Shown one piece after another: positions 23,915-32,193 of a stretch of 38,879 nucleotides of DNA. The notes under the pieces are model-generated. The model was not told the DNA's origin and made no database searches. It saw only the letters and a program-made list of their open reading frames with translations. Position 1 is the first letter of the stretch, and each line of letters opens with the position of its first letter. The position numbers and the translations under genes were made by a program. The stretch spans positions 1 through 38,879 of the forward strand of contig JAWODU010000022.1 of the NCBI GenBank assembly GCA_046483125.1, written 5' to 3'. This DNA comes from JAWODU01 sp046483125 (GTDB lineage: Bacteria > Verrucomicrobiota > Kiritimatiellia > UBA8416 > JAWODU01).

Positions 23915-24970
23915 ATGATAAAGGCTAAGATTATCGGAGCCGGGGGATACGGAGGCATGGGGCTTGTTGAACTGCTCTCCTCCCATCCGGAAGCGGAGAT
24001 CTCCGCTCTGGTCGACGTTGAGAACATCGGCGCCGATATAAACGATCTGTACCCTCACCTGAAGCCCTTCGTCTCAAAAACAATAATCTCCGCGGACGAT
24101 CCCGCCGCCGCCGCGCCGGCAGACGTCGTTTTTACCGCCACCCCGGACGGAGTAGGAATGACAGTCGCGCCGGATGAAATAAAAAAAGGCGCGAAACTCA
24201 TAGATTTCAGCGGAGATTTCAGGTTCGATTCCCCGGAAAGCTACGCAGAGTACGCCGGCAGGCTGGGCAGAAAACCCGATCACGCTTCGCCACAGCTTCT
24301 CCCGGAAAGCGTTTACGGGCTCACCGAGCTTCACAGGGACGTGATAGGCAAGTCTCCGTCCGTTGTCGGCAACCCGGGGTGTTTCGCCGTAAGTTGTATT
24401 CTCGGGCTGGCGCCCGCGGCCGCGAACGGGCTGATCGATCCGGGCACAATTATATGCGACTGTAAAACGGGAGTGTCCGGCGCCGGTAAAAAACCGAATG
24501 CAGTATTTCATTACCCGGCGCGGTACGATAACATGAACGCCTACAAACTCGCCGGTCATCAGCACATCTGCGAGATTGAAAGGGAATTGGGACTTCTCGC
24601 CGGCCGGACAATCAGGATTACCTTTACCGCCCAGGTTGTGCCGGTATGCAGGGGAATCATGTCTTCCCTTTACGCAGGCCTGGAAAAGGATATTTCCGCG
24701 CGGGATGCCGTGCAGTGTTTCAGGGATTTCTACTCTGATTCTGAATTTGTGCGTGTATTCGATAAAGAAACGGCCGGTTCCACGGACGTAAGAGGAACAA
24801 ACTACTGTAACCTGGTCGTGACAGCCGAAACAGATACGAGTACTCTGCGGGTGATTTCATACATAGACAATCTCATGAAAGGTCAGGCCGGTTCCGCGGT
24901 ACAGAATATGAACCTGCTTTGCGGTTTACCCGAAACGGCCGGTCTGGGCAAATCCGGTATGTATCCTTAA
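23915..24970 (+). CDS. argC: N-acetyl-gamma-glutamyl-phosphate reductase
   Basis: A 351-residue NADPH-dependent enzyme of arginine synthesis, reducing N-acetylglutamyl phosphate to the semialdehyde. A Rossmann start (IIGAGGYGGMGLVELLSSHP), VFTATPDGVGM, LIDFSGDFRFD, YGLTELHR, the active site GNPGCFAVSCILGLAPA with nucleophile C156, GVSGAGKKP, and the catalytic His region KLAGHQHICEIERELG. Length is normal. No other arg genes are adjacent; the next gene, a bactofilin, is 73 bases downstream. The ATG lacks a strong Shine-Dalgarno. Confidence 0.94.
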   Translation: MIKAKIIGAGGYGGMGLVELLSSHPEAEISALVDVENIGADINDLYPHLKPFVSKTIISADDPAAAAPADVVFTATPDGVGMTVAPDEIKKGAKLIDFSGDFRFDSPESYAEYAGRLGRKPDHASPQLLPESVYGLTELHRDVIGKSPSVVGNPGCFAVSCILGLAPAAANGLIDPGTIICDCKTGVSGAGKKPNAVFHYPARYDNMNAYKLAGHQHICEIERELGLLAGRTIRITFTAQVVPVCRGIMSSLYAGLEKDISARDAVQCFRDFYSDSEFVRVFDKETAGSTDVRGTNYCNLVVTAETDTSTLRVISYIDNLMKGQAGSAVQNMNLLCGLPETAGLGKSGMYP

Positions 24971-25043
24971 GAATATTGCGCCCGGTCTGTGGACGGCGGA
25001 GCGATGATGGAGCGACTGAAACGTAACAAACGGAGGTAAGCAA

Positions 25044-25514
25044 ATGGAAGCAAACGAAACAAAAAGAACATCGATTGCCGAAGACGTGGAAATAGTGGGC
25101 TCAATCAAGTCCTCCGGCAATGTACAGATTGACGGACGCCTGAACGGGGACCTCAACTGCACCGCCGATGCCACAATCGGCACGAACGCCAATGTAAAGG
25201 GGAACCTGTCCGTGAACTCGGTCACGGTACTGGGTCAGGTTAACGGAAATATCACGGCGAAAGACCGGATAGAGCTCAAATCCTCCGCCAAAGTCACGGG
25301 AGATATCAGGGCCAAGCGCATGGCCGTCGAAGACGGAGTTATGTTCGTGGGCAAGTCGGAGGTAAATCCCTCGGGATCCGCAGGTGCTCGCCCTGCCCCG
25401 AGCAAGGACTCCAAGTCTTCCGTGCATGAAATAGGCCCCGAAGAATCCGGGAGAGAACCCGACGATCAGCAGAGCGGCAAGAATAAATCCGGGGGACTGT
25501 TCGGCAAGAAGTAG
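25044..25514 (+). CDS. Bactofilin
   Basis: A 156-residue bactofilin, a cytoskeletal protein that polymerises without nucleotide through a right-handed beta-helix. Residues about 12-110 form the DUF583 core of short repeated strands (EDVEIVGSIKSSGNVQIDGR, then LNGDLNCTADATIGTNANVK, GNLSVNSVTVLGQVNGNITA). A disordered Ser/Pro/Lys-rich tail ends KSGGLFGKK. CGGAGG precedes the ATG. It is followed 29 bases later by a second, zinc-ribbon bactofilin-like gene and then parB; bactofilins serve chromosome segregation and cell-shape roles in other bacteria. Confidence 0.93.
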   Translation: MEANETKRTSIAEDVEIVGSIKSSGNVQIDGRLNGDLNCTADATIGTNANVKGNLSVNSVTVLGQVNGNITAKDRIELKSSAKVTGDIRAKRMAVEDGVMFVGKSEVNPSGSAGARPAPSKDSKSSVHEIGPEESGREPDDQQSGKNKSGGLFGKK

Positions 25515-25543
25515 CAGTTCCGCGAGGCAGACGGAGAGACCAG

Positions 25544-26251
25544 TTGGCCCGATCGGATAAAGTCAGCGAAATAGACGGGTTCACGTCGGTCCAGGCCGCC
25601 AGGCATTCGCGCAAGTCCGGTGAAAAACCTCAGCGCGCCGAACCCGCGGCTAATCCGCCGCGCAGGCCGAATCCCGCGAAACCGGCTGCAAGACCGATGC
25701 GTATCGGTCATACCATTGTACCGGAGAAGCACGAAATCATCTGCTATGAGTGCGGTTACGCCTTCACGCTGACCGGCAGGCTCCAGAACACCGTCTGCCC
25801 CAAATGTCACAACTATCTTGAAATGACCTCCCATACCGTGGAAGGGCGCTCGATCAGCACTCTGAAAACGATCGGCACGGTGGAAATCAAACCCGACGCG
25901 GTGCTCGACAAAGCGGAAATCACGGCCGGAGAAATCCTGCTTGCCGGCAACGCCGAGGAAGGAATTCTAAGAGCATTTCGCTGTCTGGAGCTGAGGACAG
26001 GCGCCAAATTCGACGTATCGAAGACCAACGTGCGCGACCTCAGAATCGCCGCGGGGGCCGCGGTATCCGTAAGGAAGAAACTGAACTGCAGAAATCTGAC
26101 CGTAAACGGCCGGGTGAGCGCCAGAATCACCGTAAACGGCATCGCCGTGATCAAGCCCGGCGGTCTGCTGAAAGGCGAAATAAAGACCTCACACCTGATC
26201 GTGGAGGAAGGCGGAGGACTTAAAGCAAAGATGGTTGTAAAGCCGGAATAA
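25544..26251 (+). CDS. Bactofilin-like protein with an N-terminal zinc ribbon
   Basis: 235 residues from a TTG at 25544 (GGAG about 8 bases upstream); no ATG fits better. Residues 1-60 are a basic, Pro/Arg-rich disordered stretch. A four-cysteine ribbon follows (CYEC at 67-70, CPKC at 85-88), then a bactofilin-type beta-helix (about 95-232): ISTLKTIGTVEIKPDAVLDK, then FRCLELRTGAKFDVSKTNVR, NLTVNGRVSARITVNGIAVI and HLIVEEGGGLKAKMVV. The ribbon and basic tail could bind nucleic acid or another protein, linking filaments to a cargo. Likely cotranscribed with the preceding bactofilin. Confidence 0.85.
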   Translation: MARSDKVSEIDGFTSVQAARHSRKSGEKPQRAEPAANPPRRPNPAKPAARPMRIGHTIVPEKHEIICYECGYAFTLTGRLQNTVCPKCHNYLEMTSHTVEGRSISTLKTIGTVEIKPDAVLDKAEITAGEILLAGNAEEGILRAFRCLELRTGAKFDVSKTNVRDLRIAAGAAVSVRKKLNCRNLTVNGRVSARITVNGIAVIKPGGLLKGEIKTSHLIVEEGGGLKAKMVVKPE

Positions 26252-26348
26252 ACGTGGGATACTTTCGGGCGGTACTGCAGAAGTTTCCTTTCATTCATTC
26301 CCGGCTGGATGTCGGGCGTTTGATGCTGAGTAAAGGATAATAGAAATC

Positions 26349-27242
26349 ATGGCTATAAGACACGGTCTGGGAAGAGGGCTCGATTCGCTTTTGCGCGAAA
26401 ACGAGCCGGCCGAAGAAAGGCCCGAACCCGAACAGGGCGCCCTGAAGGTGCCTTTAAGCGACATACGCGTGAACCCGCGTCAGCCGCGCCGCAGTATGGA
26501 TGAAAGTTCTCTCGCCGAACTGACCGAATCCGTCCGGGAAAGAGGCGTACTTCAGCCGCTCCTTGTCCGCAAAGAAGCCGGCGGCTATGAACTGATAGCC
26601 GGTGAAAGGAGGCTCAGGGCGGCTTCGGGGGCGGGACTGCAGGAAGTTCCCGTTAACGTTGTCGAGGCCGGAGGCAGTGCCTCGCTGGAAATCGCCCTTG
26701 TCGAAAATCTCCAGAGGGAAAACCTGAACATCCTCGAAGAAGCCGAAGGATACCAGGCTCTGCTTACGGACTTCGGCCTTACACAGGACGCCGTGGCCGA
26801 GCGCGTGGGCAAATCTCGAGCTTCGGTGGCCAACGCTCTCCGCGTGCTTTCACTGCCCTCCCCGGCCAGGGATCACCTGGCGGCCGGCCGCCTGTCGCCC
26901 GGTCACGCCAAACTGCTGGCCGGCCTGGAAATAGAAGAAGAACAGCTCCTTCTGGCGAAAAAAACCGTTGACGAAGGGTTGTCCGTTCGAAATCTCGAGA
27001 AACTCATCCGAAAAAGGAAATCTGCTCCCCGGAAACCGCGGGCCTCCAGAGAGGATCTCCCGTCGAGCCACATAAAATATCTTTCCGACAGGCTTCACCG
27101 CCATTTCGGAACGGCCGTGCGCATAAATTCCTCGCGCACGCTCGCCAACGGAAAGAAACGCAAGGGATCGATTGAAATAGACTTTTATTCCAACGAGGAT
27201 CTCGACCGTATACTTGAATTGCTCGGTGTAAATACCGACTGA
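26349..27242 (+). CDS. parB: Chromosome-partitioning protein ParB
   Basis: A 297-residue ParB/Spo0J. It binds parS, slides as a CTP-dependent clamp and links the origin region to ParA. The start RHGLGRGLDSLL is the common ParA-interacting N-terminus. GERRLRAA (85-92, CTP-binding motif) and ENLQRENLN (119-127) follow, then the helix-turn-helix (LTQDAVAERVGKSRASVANA, about 144-163) and a C-terminal dimerisation domain. No parA is adjacent. A second role for the ParB-bactofilin neighbourhood is suggested by known bactofilin-ParABS links in Myxococcus. AAAGGA lies upstream of the ATG. No obvious parS (TGTTTCACGTGAAACA-like) was seen by eye. Confidence 0.95.
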   Translation: MAIRHGLGRGLDSLLRENEPAEERPEPEQGALKVPLSDIRVNPRQPRRSMDESSLAELTESVRERGVLQPLLVRKEAGGYELIAGERRLRAASGAGLQEVPVNVVEAGGSASLEIALVENLQRENLNILEEAEGYQALLTDFGLTQDAVAERVGKSRASVANALRVLSLPSPARDHLAAGRLSPGHAKLLAGLEIEEEQLLLAKKTVDEGLSVRNLEKLIRKRKSAPRKPRASREDLPSSHIKYLSDRLHRHFGTAVRINSSRTLANGKKRKGSIEIDFYSNEDLDRILELLGVNTD

Positions 27243-27352
27243 CAAATGTACGCGGCGTTCAGCTTGGTTTCGGTTTCGCCGTGAGCCACTCAATCGCGCT
27301 TACCAGGATAAAGCAGTACCACGGAAGTTCGGTGTGTTCTTCGGCCGGACTT

Positions 27353-29245
27353 TTACCGGCACTTCAGCGCCGCTGTAAGGCCGACGTTCTTGCGCCACGC
27401 GTCCGTCCTGATCTTCACGGTAAGACCGGAACTGTCCGGAACGATTTTCACTGCCGCCGATTTGCCCCCCGGCGTCATCAGCGTCGCGAAAGTGAAAACT
27501 TTGTTACTCCTGTCCACACTGCACCACCTCAGCATGAGAGGCGCGGGTACCGTCGGTTTCGTGGGCGCCGGCCTCGCCGTGCAGAACATTGCTTCCACGT
27601 CAGAAGCGTACTGGACGCGCAGTCTACGGCGCTCGCCCTTGAGCAAGGCCCCGTTCTTATGGAGCCTGGCTTCGCAAAAAGTATGCATCCTGGATTCAAC
27701 TCTTCCCGCAAACGGCAGGACCACTCTGTCAACCACCAGCACGGCCCGTTTCTCCAGCATCAGTACCGCGCGGACGCATAACTTCGCGGCCTTGCTCTCA
27801 TAGCCGCTGTTTCCCATAGCCGGAGTTCCCGCCAGCCTCAGGCCTTCCACTCCCTTTGCCCGCACGATCTCTGTCCGGTCAAGTGACGAGTCCACGGCTA
27901 TACCGACGCCGTTGATAAGGATCGTATTCTTCATGCCCGGCGAGATTTCCGGTATTTCATTCCGTCTTTCCGAGAAAGTGGTATCCAGGTATTCGCTCAC
28001 ACCGGGTTCCTCGATCATCTTTTCGTCTTTCACCACCAGGTTGAAACTCATCAAATCCCTGTGAGAATGAGATTCCCGCGTGGTTCCGCCTCTGACTGAA
28101 ACGTACAGGCCGGGCGCCTCAAAGCTGTCCGCGAGGATACCCCAGTCCAGACCGTGATAAAGCCTGGCCCCGCCCTTCGGCTTCCTCCTGCGTGATATAC
28201 GGGTAATCCTGTTACGGTGAACCGACACCCATTCCGCGGCTTCCGGCCACCCCCGCGCGCGCGGCCAGCTCGAGTTATTGCCGAACCTCTTCATCAGTTC
28301 CGCATCAAGCGCGGCCATAATATCTTTTTCTCCCAGGCGTTCGGCCGCGGCGTAATGAAATGCGGAAGGAGAAAAGCGATTGACGTCACCGAAACTGCAC
28401 GGCAGGCCCCGGGGATAGAAATCAAGCGGGAAACGAAGTGTCCTGCGGGTGTTTTTTCTATGAAACAGAGGATGTTCCCGGCCCTCCGCGTTTTCCCGGC
28501 TCATCAGGTACATGAAGGCGTACTTCATGCCGTAACGCCAGTACCCGGTTCCCTCCGGCCAGCCCCCGTCCGTTTCATCAAGTTTCAGCATGAACGGCCG
28601 TATGGATTTCTCAATCCTCAGCAGGAGCACGCCCGCTTCCGGAATATCTTCGGCCATGGCCAGGCACAGCATGCCGAGCCCGCCCGCGCATACAGTGTTC
28701 CAGTTGGAATCCGGACGCCCGAACCAGAAAGATACACCCGGCCTGCAATTCGCCATGCCGGAAGCAAACGACCATTTCCGCGCTACGGCAATTATGTCCC
28801 GTTTTTCAGCTTTCGTCAGCCCGTCGTAAAGCCAGTCGTAGGCCCAGGCTATGGTTGCGCTGTTTTCGCCGTAACTCAGGTCGAACACGGCGGCGGGACG
28901 CCGGTCCTCCCTGCGCCAGGCCTTCCACGACCAGTACTTCCATCTCCCCATTCTGGCTATTCTTTTCACCACGGCGTCCCTGTAGGACTTTTTCTCAGTC
29001 TGAATCCAGCGCACCAGGAGTGTGCCGATCTCGCCCTGCATCTTCCTCGCTCTTACCAGGTGGGCGTTATGATGACCCGCCGGAAAATCCACGCGGTCGC
29101 TTTTGAGATATCGATCGGCGTTAAACTCAATCTGCCGATTCAGCGATTCAAGAAAAGGAAGGTCCGGAGTGTTGCGGCACCGTTCCTGGTTTGTTTCGTC
29201 TAGATAAAGCCTCGGATGAGGTCGCAGCGATCCGGTTTTCGACAT
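27353..29245 (-). CDS. Heparinase II/III-like protein (polysaccharide lyase fold), no signal peptide
   Basis: 630 residues from ATG 29245 (AAGGAG upstream). The N-terminal half (about 60-330) is an alpha/alpha toroid: WSWKAWRREDRRPAAVFDLS, 'GENSATIAWAYDWLYDGLT', 'FGRPDSNWNTVCAGGLGML' and 'PEGTGYWRYGMKYAFMYL'. The C-terminal half is a beta-sandwich with GGTTRESHSHRDLMSFNLV, the position of the His/Asp-containing heparinase II/III motif. Such enzymes cleave uronic-acid polysaccharides (heparin, alginate, similar). No export signal is visible, unusual for extracellular degradation. No sulfatase, transporter or SusCD pair is adjacent, so the substrate is unknown. Confidence 0.8.
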   Translation of the reverse strand: MSKTGSLRPHPRLYLDETNQERCRNTPDLPFLESLNRQIEFNADRYLKSDRVDFPAGHHNAHLVRARKMQGEIGTLLVRWIQTEKKSYRDAVVKRIARMGRWKYWSWKAWRREDRRPAAVFDLSYGENSATIAWAYDWLYDGLTKAEKRDIIAVARKWSFASGMANCRPGVSFWFGRPDSNWNTVCAGGLGMLCLAMAEDIPEAGVLLLRIEKSIRPFMLKLDETDGGWPEGTGYWRYGMKYAFMYLMSRENAEGREHPLFHRKNTRRTLRFPLDFYPRGLPCSFGDVNRFSPSAFHYAAAERLGEKDIMAALDAELMKRFGNNSSWPRARGWPEAAEWVSVHRNRITRISRRRKPKGGARLYHGLDWGILADSFEAPGLYVSVRGGTTRESHSHRDLMSFNLVVKDEKMIEEPGVSEYLDTTFSERRNEIPEISPGMKNTILINGVGIAVDSSLDRTEIVRAKGVEGLRLAGTPAMGNSGYESKAAKLCVRAVLMLEKRAVLVVDRVVLPFAGRVESRMHTFCEARLHKNGALLKGERRRLRVQYASDVEAMFCTARPAPTKPTVPAPLMLRWCSVDRSNKVFTFATLMTPGGKSAAVKIVPDSSGLTVKIRTDAWRKNVGLTAALKCR

Positions 29246-29343
29246 GGTCTTTTGCTCCTTCTTATCGAATTCACGGCCTGAACACAGCAAGCCCGGAACC
29301 GTAAACCTACGCGCTCTTTCCGGCTCTTGTCCAGAGGACAACA

Positions 29344-29381
29344 ATTATATTTTAAATCCAGTCTGCCGTAGAAGTCGGCAG
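29344..29381 (-). promoter_or_regulatory. Promoter/operator candidate of the heparinase-like gene
   Basis: On the minus strand a perfect TATAAT (29349-29344) lies about 100 bases before the ATG. The -35 position coincides with a 6-bp inverted repeat CTGCCG...CGGCAG (29363-29381). The -35 match is poor, so the repeat might be the site of an activator or repressor. Confidence 0.35.
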
Positions 29382-29412
29382 GGGGGCAAAATATCACGAG
29401 AACGCCGTCCCC

Positions 29413-29589
29413 GTGGAAAACCGGGTTGTACCCACGGCCCGGCGGGAGTATAGTAAGCGCGCTGTGCTTAAGTACATTCTAATGGTTGTTCTCTGCGTAA
29501 TAGCCGGCGGAGCTATGGCGTTTATTCTCATGTGGTTCTTTCGGCGTCTCAACCGCATAGAACGCGACAGGTGGGGCGACAAGACATGA
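29413..29589 (+). CDS. Tiny single-pass membrane protein coupled to nadE
   Basis: An open frame of up to 58 residues ending RLNRIERDRWGDKT, with one strongly hydrophobic helix (ILMVVLCVIAGGAMAFILMW) and a basic FRRLNRIER stretch after it. Its stop overlaps the nadE ATG as ATGA (29586-29589), a typical coupling signal. The start is uncertain: GTG 29413, GTG 29464 just downstream of a promoter candidate, or ATG 29482. No good Shine-Dalgarno is visible for any. Family not recognised. Confidence 0.5.
   Translation: MENRVVPTARREYSKRAVLKYILMVVLCVIAGGAMAFILMWFFRRLNRIERDRWGDKT
29426..29454 (+). promoter_or_regulatory. Promoter candidate for the small membrane ORF and nadE
   Basis: TTGTAC (29426-29431) and TATAGT (29449-29454) with 17 bases between. 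The -10 matches five of six; the -35 only three. If used, transcription starts near 29461 and the small ORF would begin at GTG 29464 or ATG 29482, not at 29413. Confidence 0.35.
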
Positions 29590-31478
29590 AAAAGGCCGGC
29601 GCAATCAAGACCCGACTGGTACAGATGAAGGTCTCTCCCGGCCGGCCGCGGGACAACACGGAGGTAATTCTCGAAAATATTTCCGCCGCCCGTTCCGAAG
29701 ATGTAAGGCTTGTTGTTTTTCCTGAACTTGCGGTACCGGGATACCTCATTGGCGACGAATGGGAACGGGAGGCTTTTCTCAGAGAATGCGAAGAATGCTC
29801 GGAAGAAATCCGCGCCGCCTCATGTGATATCACCGTAGTTTTCGGCAACGTCGCGATCGATTGGAATAAGAAAAACCGCGACGGCCGCGTGAGGAAGTAC
29901 GATGCTCTTTTCACGGCAGTGGACGGAAAATTCATCGGTCCGGAAAAGGGACCCTGTCCGTTTGTCGTCAAATCCCTTCTGCCCGATTACCGGGAATTTG
30001 ACGATAACCGTCATTTCTGCGGTACGACCCTGCTCGCAGAGGAAAACAACTGCCGTCCACGGGACCTGATCGCCCCCGTCAGAACACCGGACCTGGTACT
30101 GGGATGCGCGCTCTGTGAAGATGCGTGGGACGAAAATTACCCTTATTCTCCGCTGAAACTACTGTCGGAACGCGGCGCGGACATTATCGTCGTAATAAGC
30201 GCTTCGCCCTTTACGGCCGACAAAAACCACAAACGCACCCGTCTTTTTCTGAAGCACGCCTCCGAGCTGAATAAACCCATCGTATACGCCAACAACACCG
30301 GCGTTCAGAACAACGGCAAAAACGTGTTCGTCTTCGACGGCTCTTCGCGTATATACGATAATCACGGGCACGCCGTTTCACTGCCCGCCTTACGCGAAGA
30401 CGCCCTGACATTTGAAATACCGGTTGACGGCCGTCCTTTCGGAGAAGCCGTTACCCCGGAAAGCGACGGCGTGTCCGAAATATACCGGGTAATAAATTAC
30501 GGCACATCTGAATTTCTCGGCCAGTGCGGCCAGAAAAGGGTCGTAGTCGGTATATCGGGAGGCATTGATTCATCCGTTGCCGCAGCGATGTACGCCGGAA
30601 TACTGCCCCCGGAAGATCTCCTTCTCGTGAGTATGCCGGGTCCGTATACCTCGAAGCGCACCAGATCCCTCGCCGCCGAACTGGCCTCGGGACTGGGATG
30701 CCGGTTTGCCGAAACGGGTATAGATGAATCGGTCCGGCTCACATCTTCTCAGATCAACGGCCTTACCATAGCGGCCGCTGACGGAAGCCTTAAAGACACA
30801 CTGCACCTGAAGGCGGAAATGCTCGAAAACGTCCAGGCACGGGACAGGTCATCCCGTCTTCTGGCCGCCGTCGCGGCCGCTTTCGGGGGAGTGTTCACCT
30901 GCAACGCCAACAAGGCGGAGGCTGCAGTGGGTTATACTACGCTCTACGGCGACCTTGCCGGCTGGTTCGCCAATCTTGCCGACCTGTGGAAAACGGAGAT
31001 ATATCAACTGGCTTCATATCTCAACTCGGAAATCTACGGCCGGGAGGTCATCCCTGCCGGGTCTCTCTCGGTAAAACCTTCGGCTGAACTCAGCACAACG
31101 CAGAACGTGGAAAAAGGCGGAGGAGATCCTTTTGTTTACGCCTATCACGATCTCCTTTTCCGCAGTTGGATTGAATGGTGGAATAAGGCCGATCCCGAAG
31201 ATATTCTCCTGTGGTATTCAAAGGGAGAACTGGAAGAAAGGCTCGGCTGCACGTCAAAGATATCCGGCATTTTCCCCGAAGCGTCCGCCTTCATAGCGGA
31301 CCTGGAGAGATGGTGGAACCGGTACCAGGGGCTGGCCGCGGCCAAGCGTATCCAATCCCCGCCGATCCTGGTTCTCAAGCGCCGCGCGTTCGGCTACGAC
31401 CACCGCGAATCGCAGATGGGGCCCCGCTACACGCGCAAGTACCTCGAGGTCAAGCGCCGGCTTCTTAAGAAAACGTGA
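29586..31478 (+). CDS. nadE: Glutamine-dependent NAD(+) synthetase
   Basis: A 630-residue two-domain enzyme that amidates NaAD to NAD using glutamine. The N-terminal nitrilase-type glutaminase (1-290) has VVFPELAVPGYL with E47, a lysine in the EKGPCPFVVKSLLPDYREFD region and GCALCEDAWDENYP with the nucleophile Cys. The C-terminal synthetase has the PP-loop VVVGISGGIDSSVAAAMYAG, then CNANKAEAAVGYTTLYGDLA and the family's PAELSTTQ-like SAELSTTQ. The ATG at 29586 overlaps a small membrane ORF's stop. With nadB it gives both ends of de novo NAD synthesis in this window. Confidence 0.95.
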   Translation: MKKAGAIKTRLVQMKVSPGRPRDNTEVILENISAARSEDVRLVVFPELAVPGYLIGDEWEREAFLRECEECSEEIRAASCDITVVFGNVAIDWNKKNRDGRVRKYDALFTAVDGKFIGPEKGPCPFVVKSLLPDYREFDDNRHFCGTTLLAEENNCRPRDLIAPVRTPDLVLGCALCEDAWDENYPYSPLKLLSERGADIIVVISASPFTADKNHKRTRLFLKHASELNKPIVYANNTGVQNNGKNVFVFDGSSRIYDNHGHAVSLPALREDALTFEIPVDGRPFGEAVTPESDGVSEIYRVINYGTSEFLGQCGQKRVVVGISGGIDSSVAAAMYAGILPPEDLLLVSMPGPYTSKRTRSLAAELASGLGCRFAETGIDESVRLTSSQINGLTIAAADGSLKDTLHLKAEMLENVQARDRSSRLLAAVAAAFGGVFTCNANKAEAAVGYTTLYGDLAGWFANLADLWKTEIYQLASYLNSEIYGREVIPAGSLSVKPSAELSTTQNVEKGGGDPFVYAYHDLLFRSWIEWWNKADPEDILLWYSKGELEERLGCTSKISGIFPEASAFIADLERWWNRYQGLAAAKRIQSPPILVLKRRAFGYDHRESQMGPRYTRKYLEVKRRLLKKT

Positions 31479-31518
31479 CGGACTTATACCGCGGTTTACG
31501 CCGTCATTTTCCTTTTTT
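31476..31518 (+). terminator. Candidate intrinsic terminator after nadE
   Basis: TGACGG (31476-31481, starting in the nadE stop) pairs with CCGTCA (31501-31506). An inner ACCGCGGT palindrome lies in the loop, and TTTTCCTTTTTT follows. The outer stem is only six pairs and the loop is large, so strength is uncertain. It separates nadE from the rnf operon. Confidence 0.4.
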
Positions 31519-31542
31519 ACTTTCTTTCTGCGTCCGTCCGCG

Positions 31543-31584
31543 TATAGTAATTTCTGGTCTTTTCGTCACTGGAGGTGTCGACCG
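31543..31584 (+). promoter_or_regulatory. rnf operon leader: -10 candidate and strong Shine-Dalgarno
   Basis: TATAGT (31543-31548) is a five-of-six -10 in the context GTATAGTAA, the same octamer TATAGTAA seen before nadE. No good -35 is present. GGAGGTG (31571-31577) is an optimal ribosome-binding site for the GTG start of rnfA and decides that start. Confidence 0.35.
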
Positions 31585-32190
31585 GTGGAAGAATTCGGAA
31601 AATACCTGCTTATAATAATCAGCGCGGTTCTTGTAAATAACTTCGTGCTGACCCGTTTCCTCGGGATCTGTCCCTTCCTCGGCGTCTCAAAAAAGCTTCC
31701 AACTGCCCTTGGAATGTGCGGAGCGGTTATTTTCGTAATGACGTCCGCATCAATGGTTACCTGGCTTCTCTCTCATTATTTTCTCGCGGAGGATACCAGT
31801 ATCCTCAAACTCGACCTCGGATATCTCCAGACCATCGTTTTCATACTGGTAATAGCCTCGTTCGTACAGCTCGTTGAGATCGCTCTCAAAAAGATAAGTC
31901 CCGCTCTCCACGGCGCCCTGGGTATTTACCTCCCCCTTATTACCACCAACTGCGCGGTGCTGGGCGTGGCCGTACTCAATATCAAGCAGGAATATACGTT
32001 TCCCAAAGCCGCGGTTTTCGGATTCGCCGCTTCTCTGGGTTTTTCTCTGGCCCTGGTTATATTCACCGGCCTCAGGGAAAAAATCGACAGATCCAATCCC
32101 CCCAGGGCCTTCCAGGGAGTGGCAATAGCGTTGATCACCGCGGGTCTTTTGAGCCTGGCATTCATGGGCTTTGCTGGACTGGGGATGTAG
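31585..32190 (+). CDS. rnfA: Rnf complex subunit RnfA
   Basis: A 201-residue membrane subunit of the Rnf ferredoxin:NAD+ oxidoreductase (Na+ or H+ pump), homologous to NqrE. Six helices are predicted. Typical segments are LVNNFVLTRFLGICPFLGVS, with the conserved Cys of the membrane iron-sulfur site, and ITTNCAVLGVAVLN, with the second Cys. GTG start with GGAGGTG upstream. First gene of rnfABCDGE, the order of Rhodobacter and E. coli rsx, not the CDGEAB order of Clostridium/Acetobacterium. Confidence 0.95.
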   Translation: MEEFGKYLLIIISAVLVNNFVLTRFLGICPFLGVSKKLPTALGMCGAVIFVMTSASMVTWLLSHYFLAEDTSILKLDLGYLQTIVFILVIASFVQLVEIALKKISPALHGALGIYLPLITTNCAVLGVAVLNIKQEYTFPKAAVFGFAASLGFSLALVIFTGLREKIDRSNPPRAFQGVAIALITAGLLSLAFMGFAGLGM

Positions 32191-32193
32191 GGG

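Noticed and set aside
28217..29203. A 328-codon plus-strand frame opposite the heparinase-like gene
   Set aside because: Antisense shadow, Arg/Pro-rich, no start signal; the minus-strand gene has a good Shine-Dalgarno and recognisable folds.
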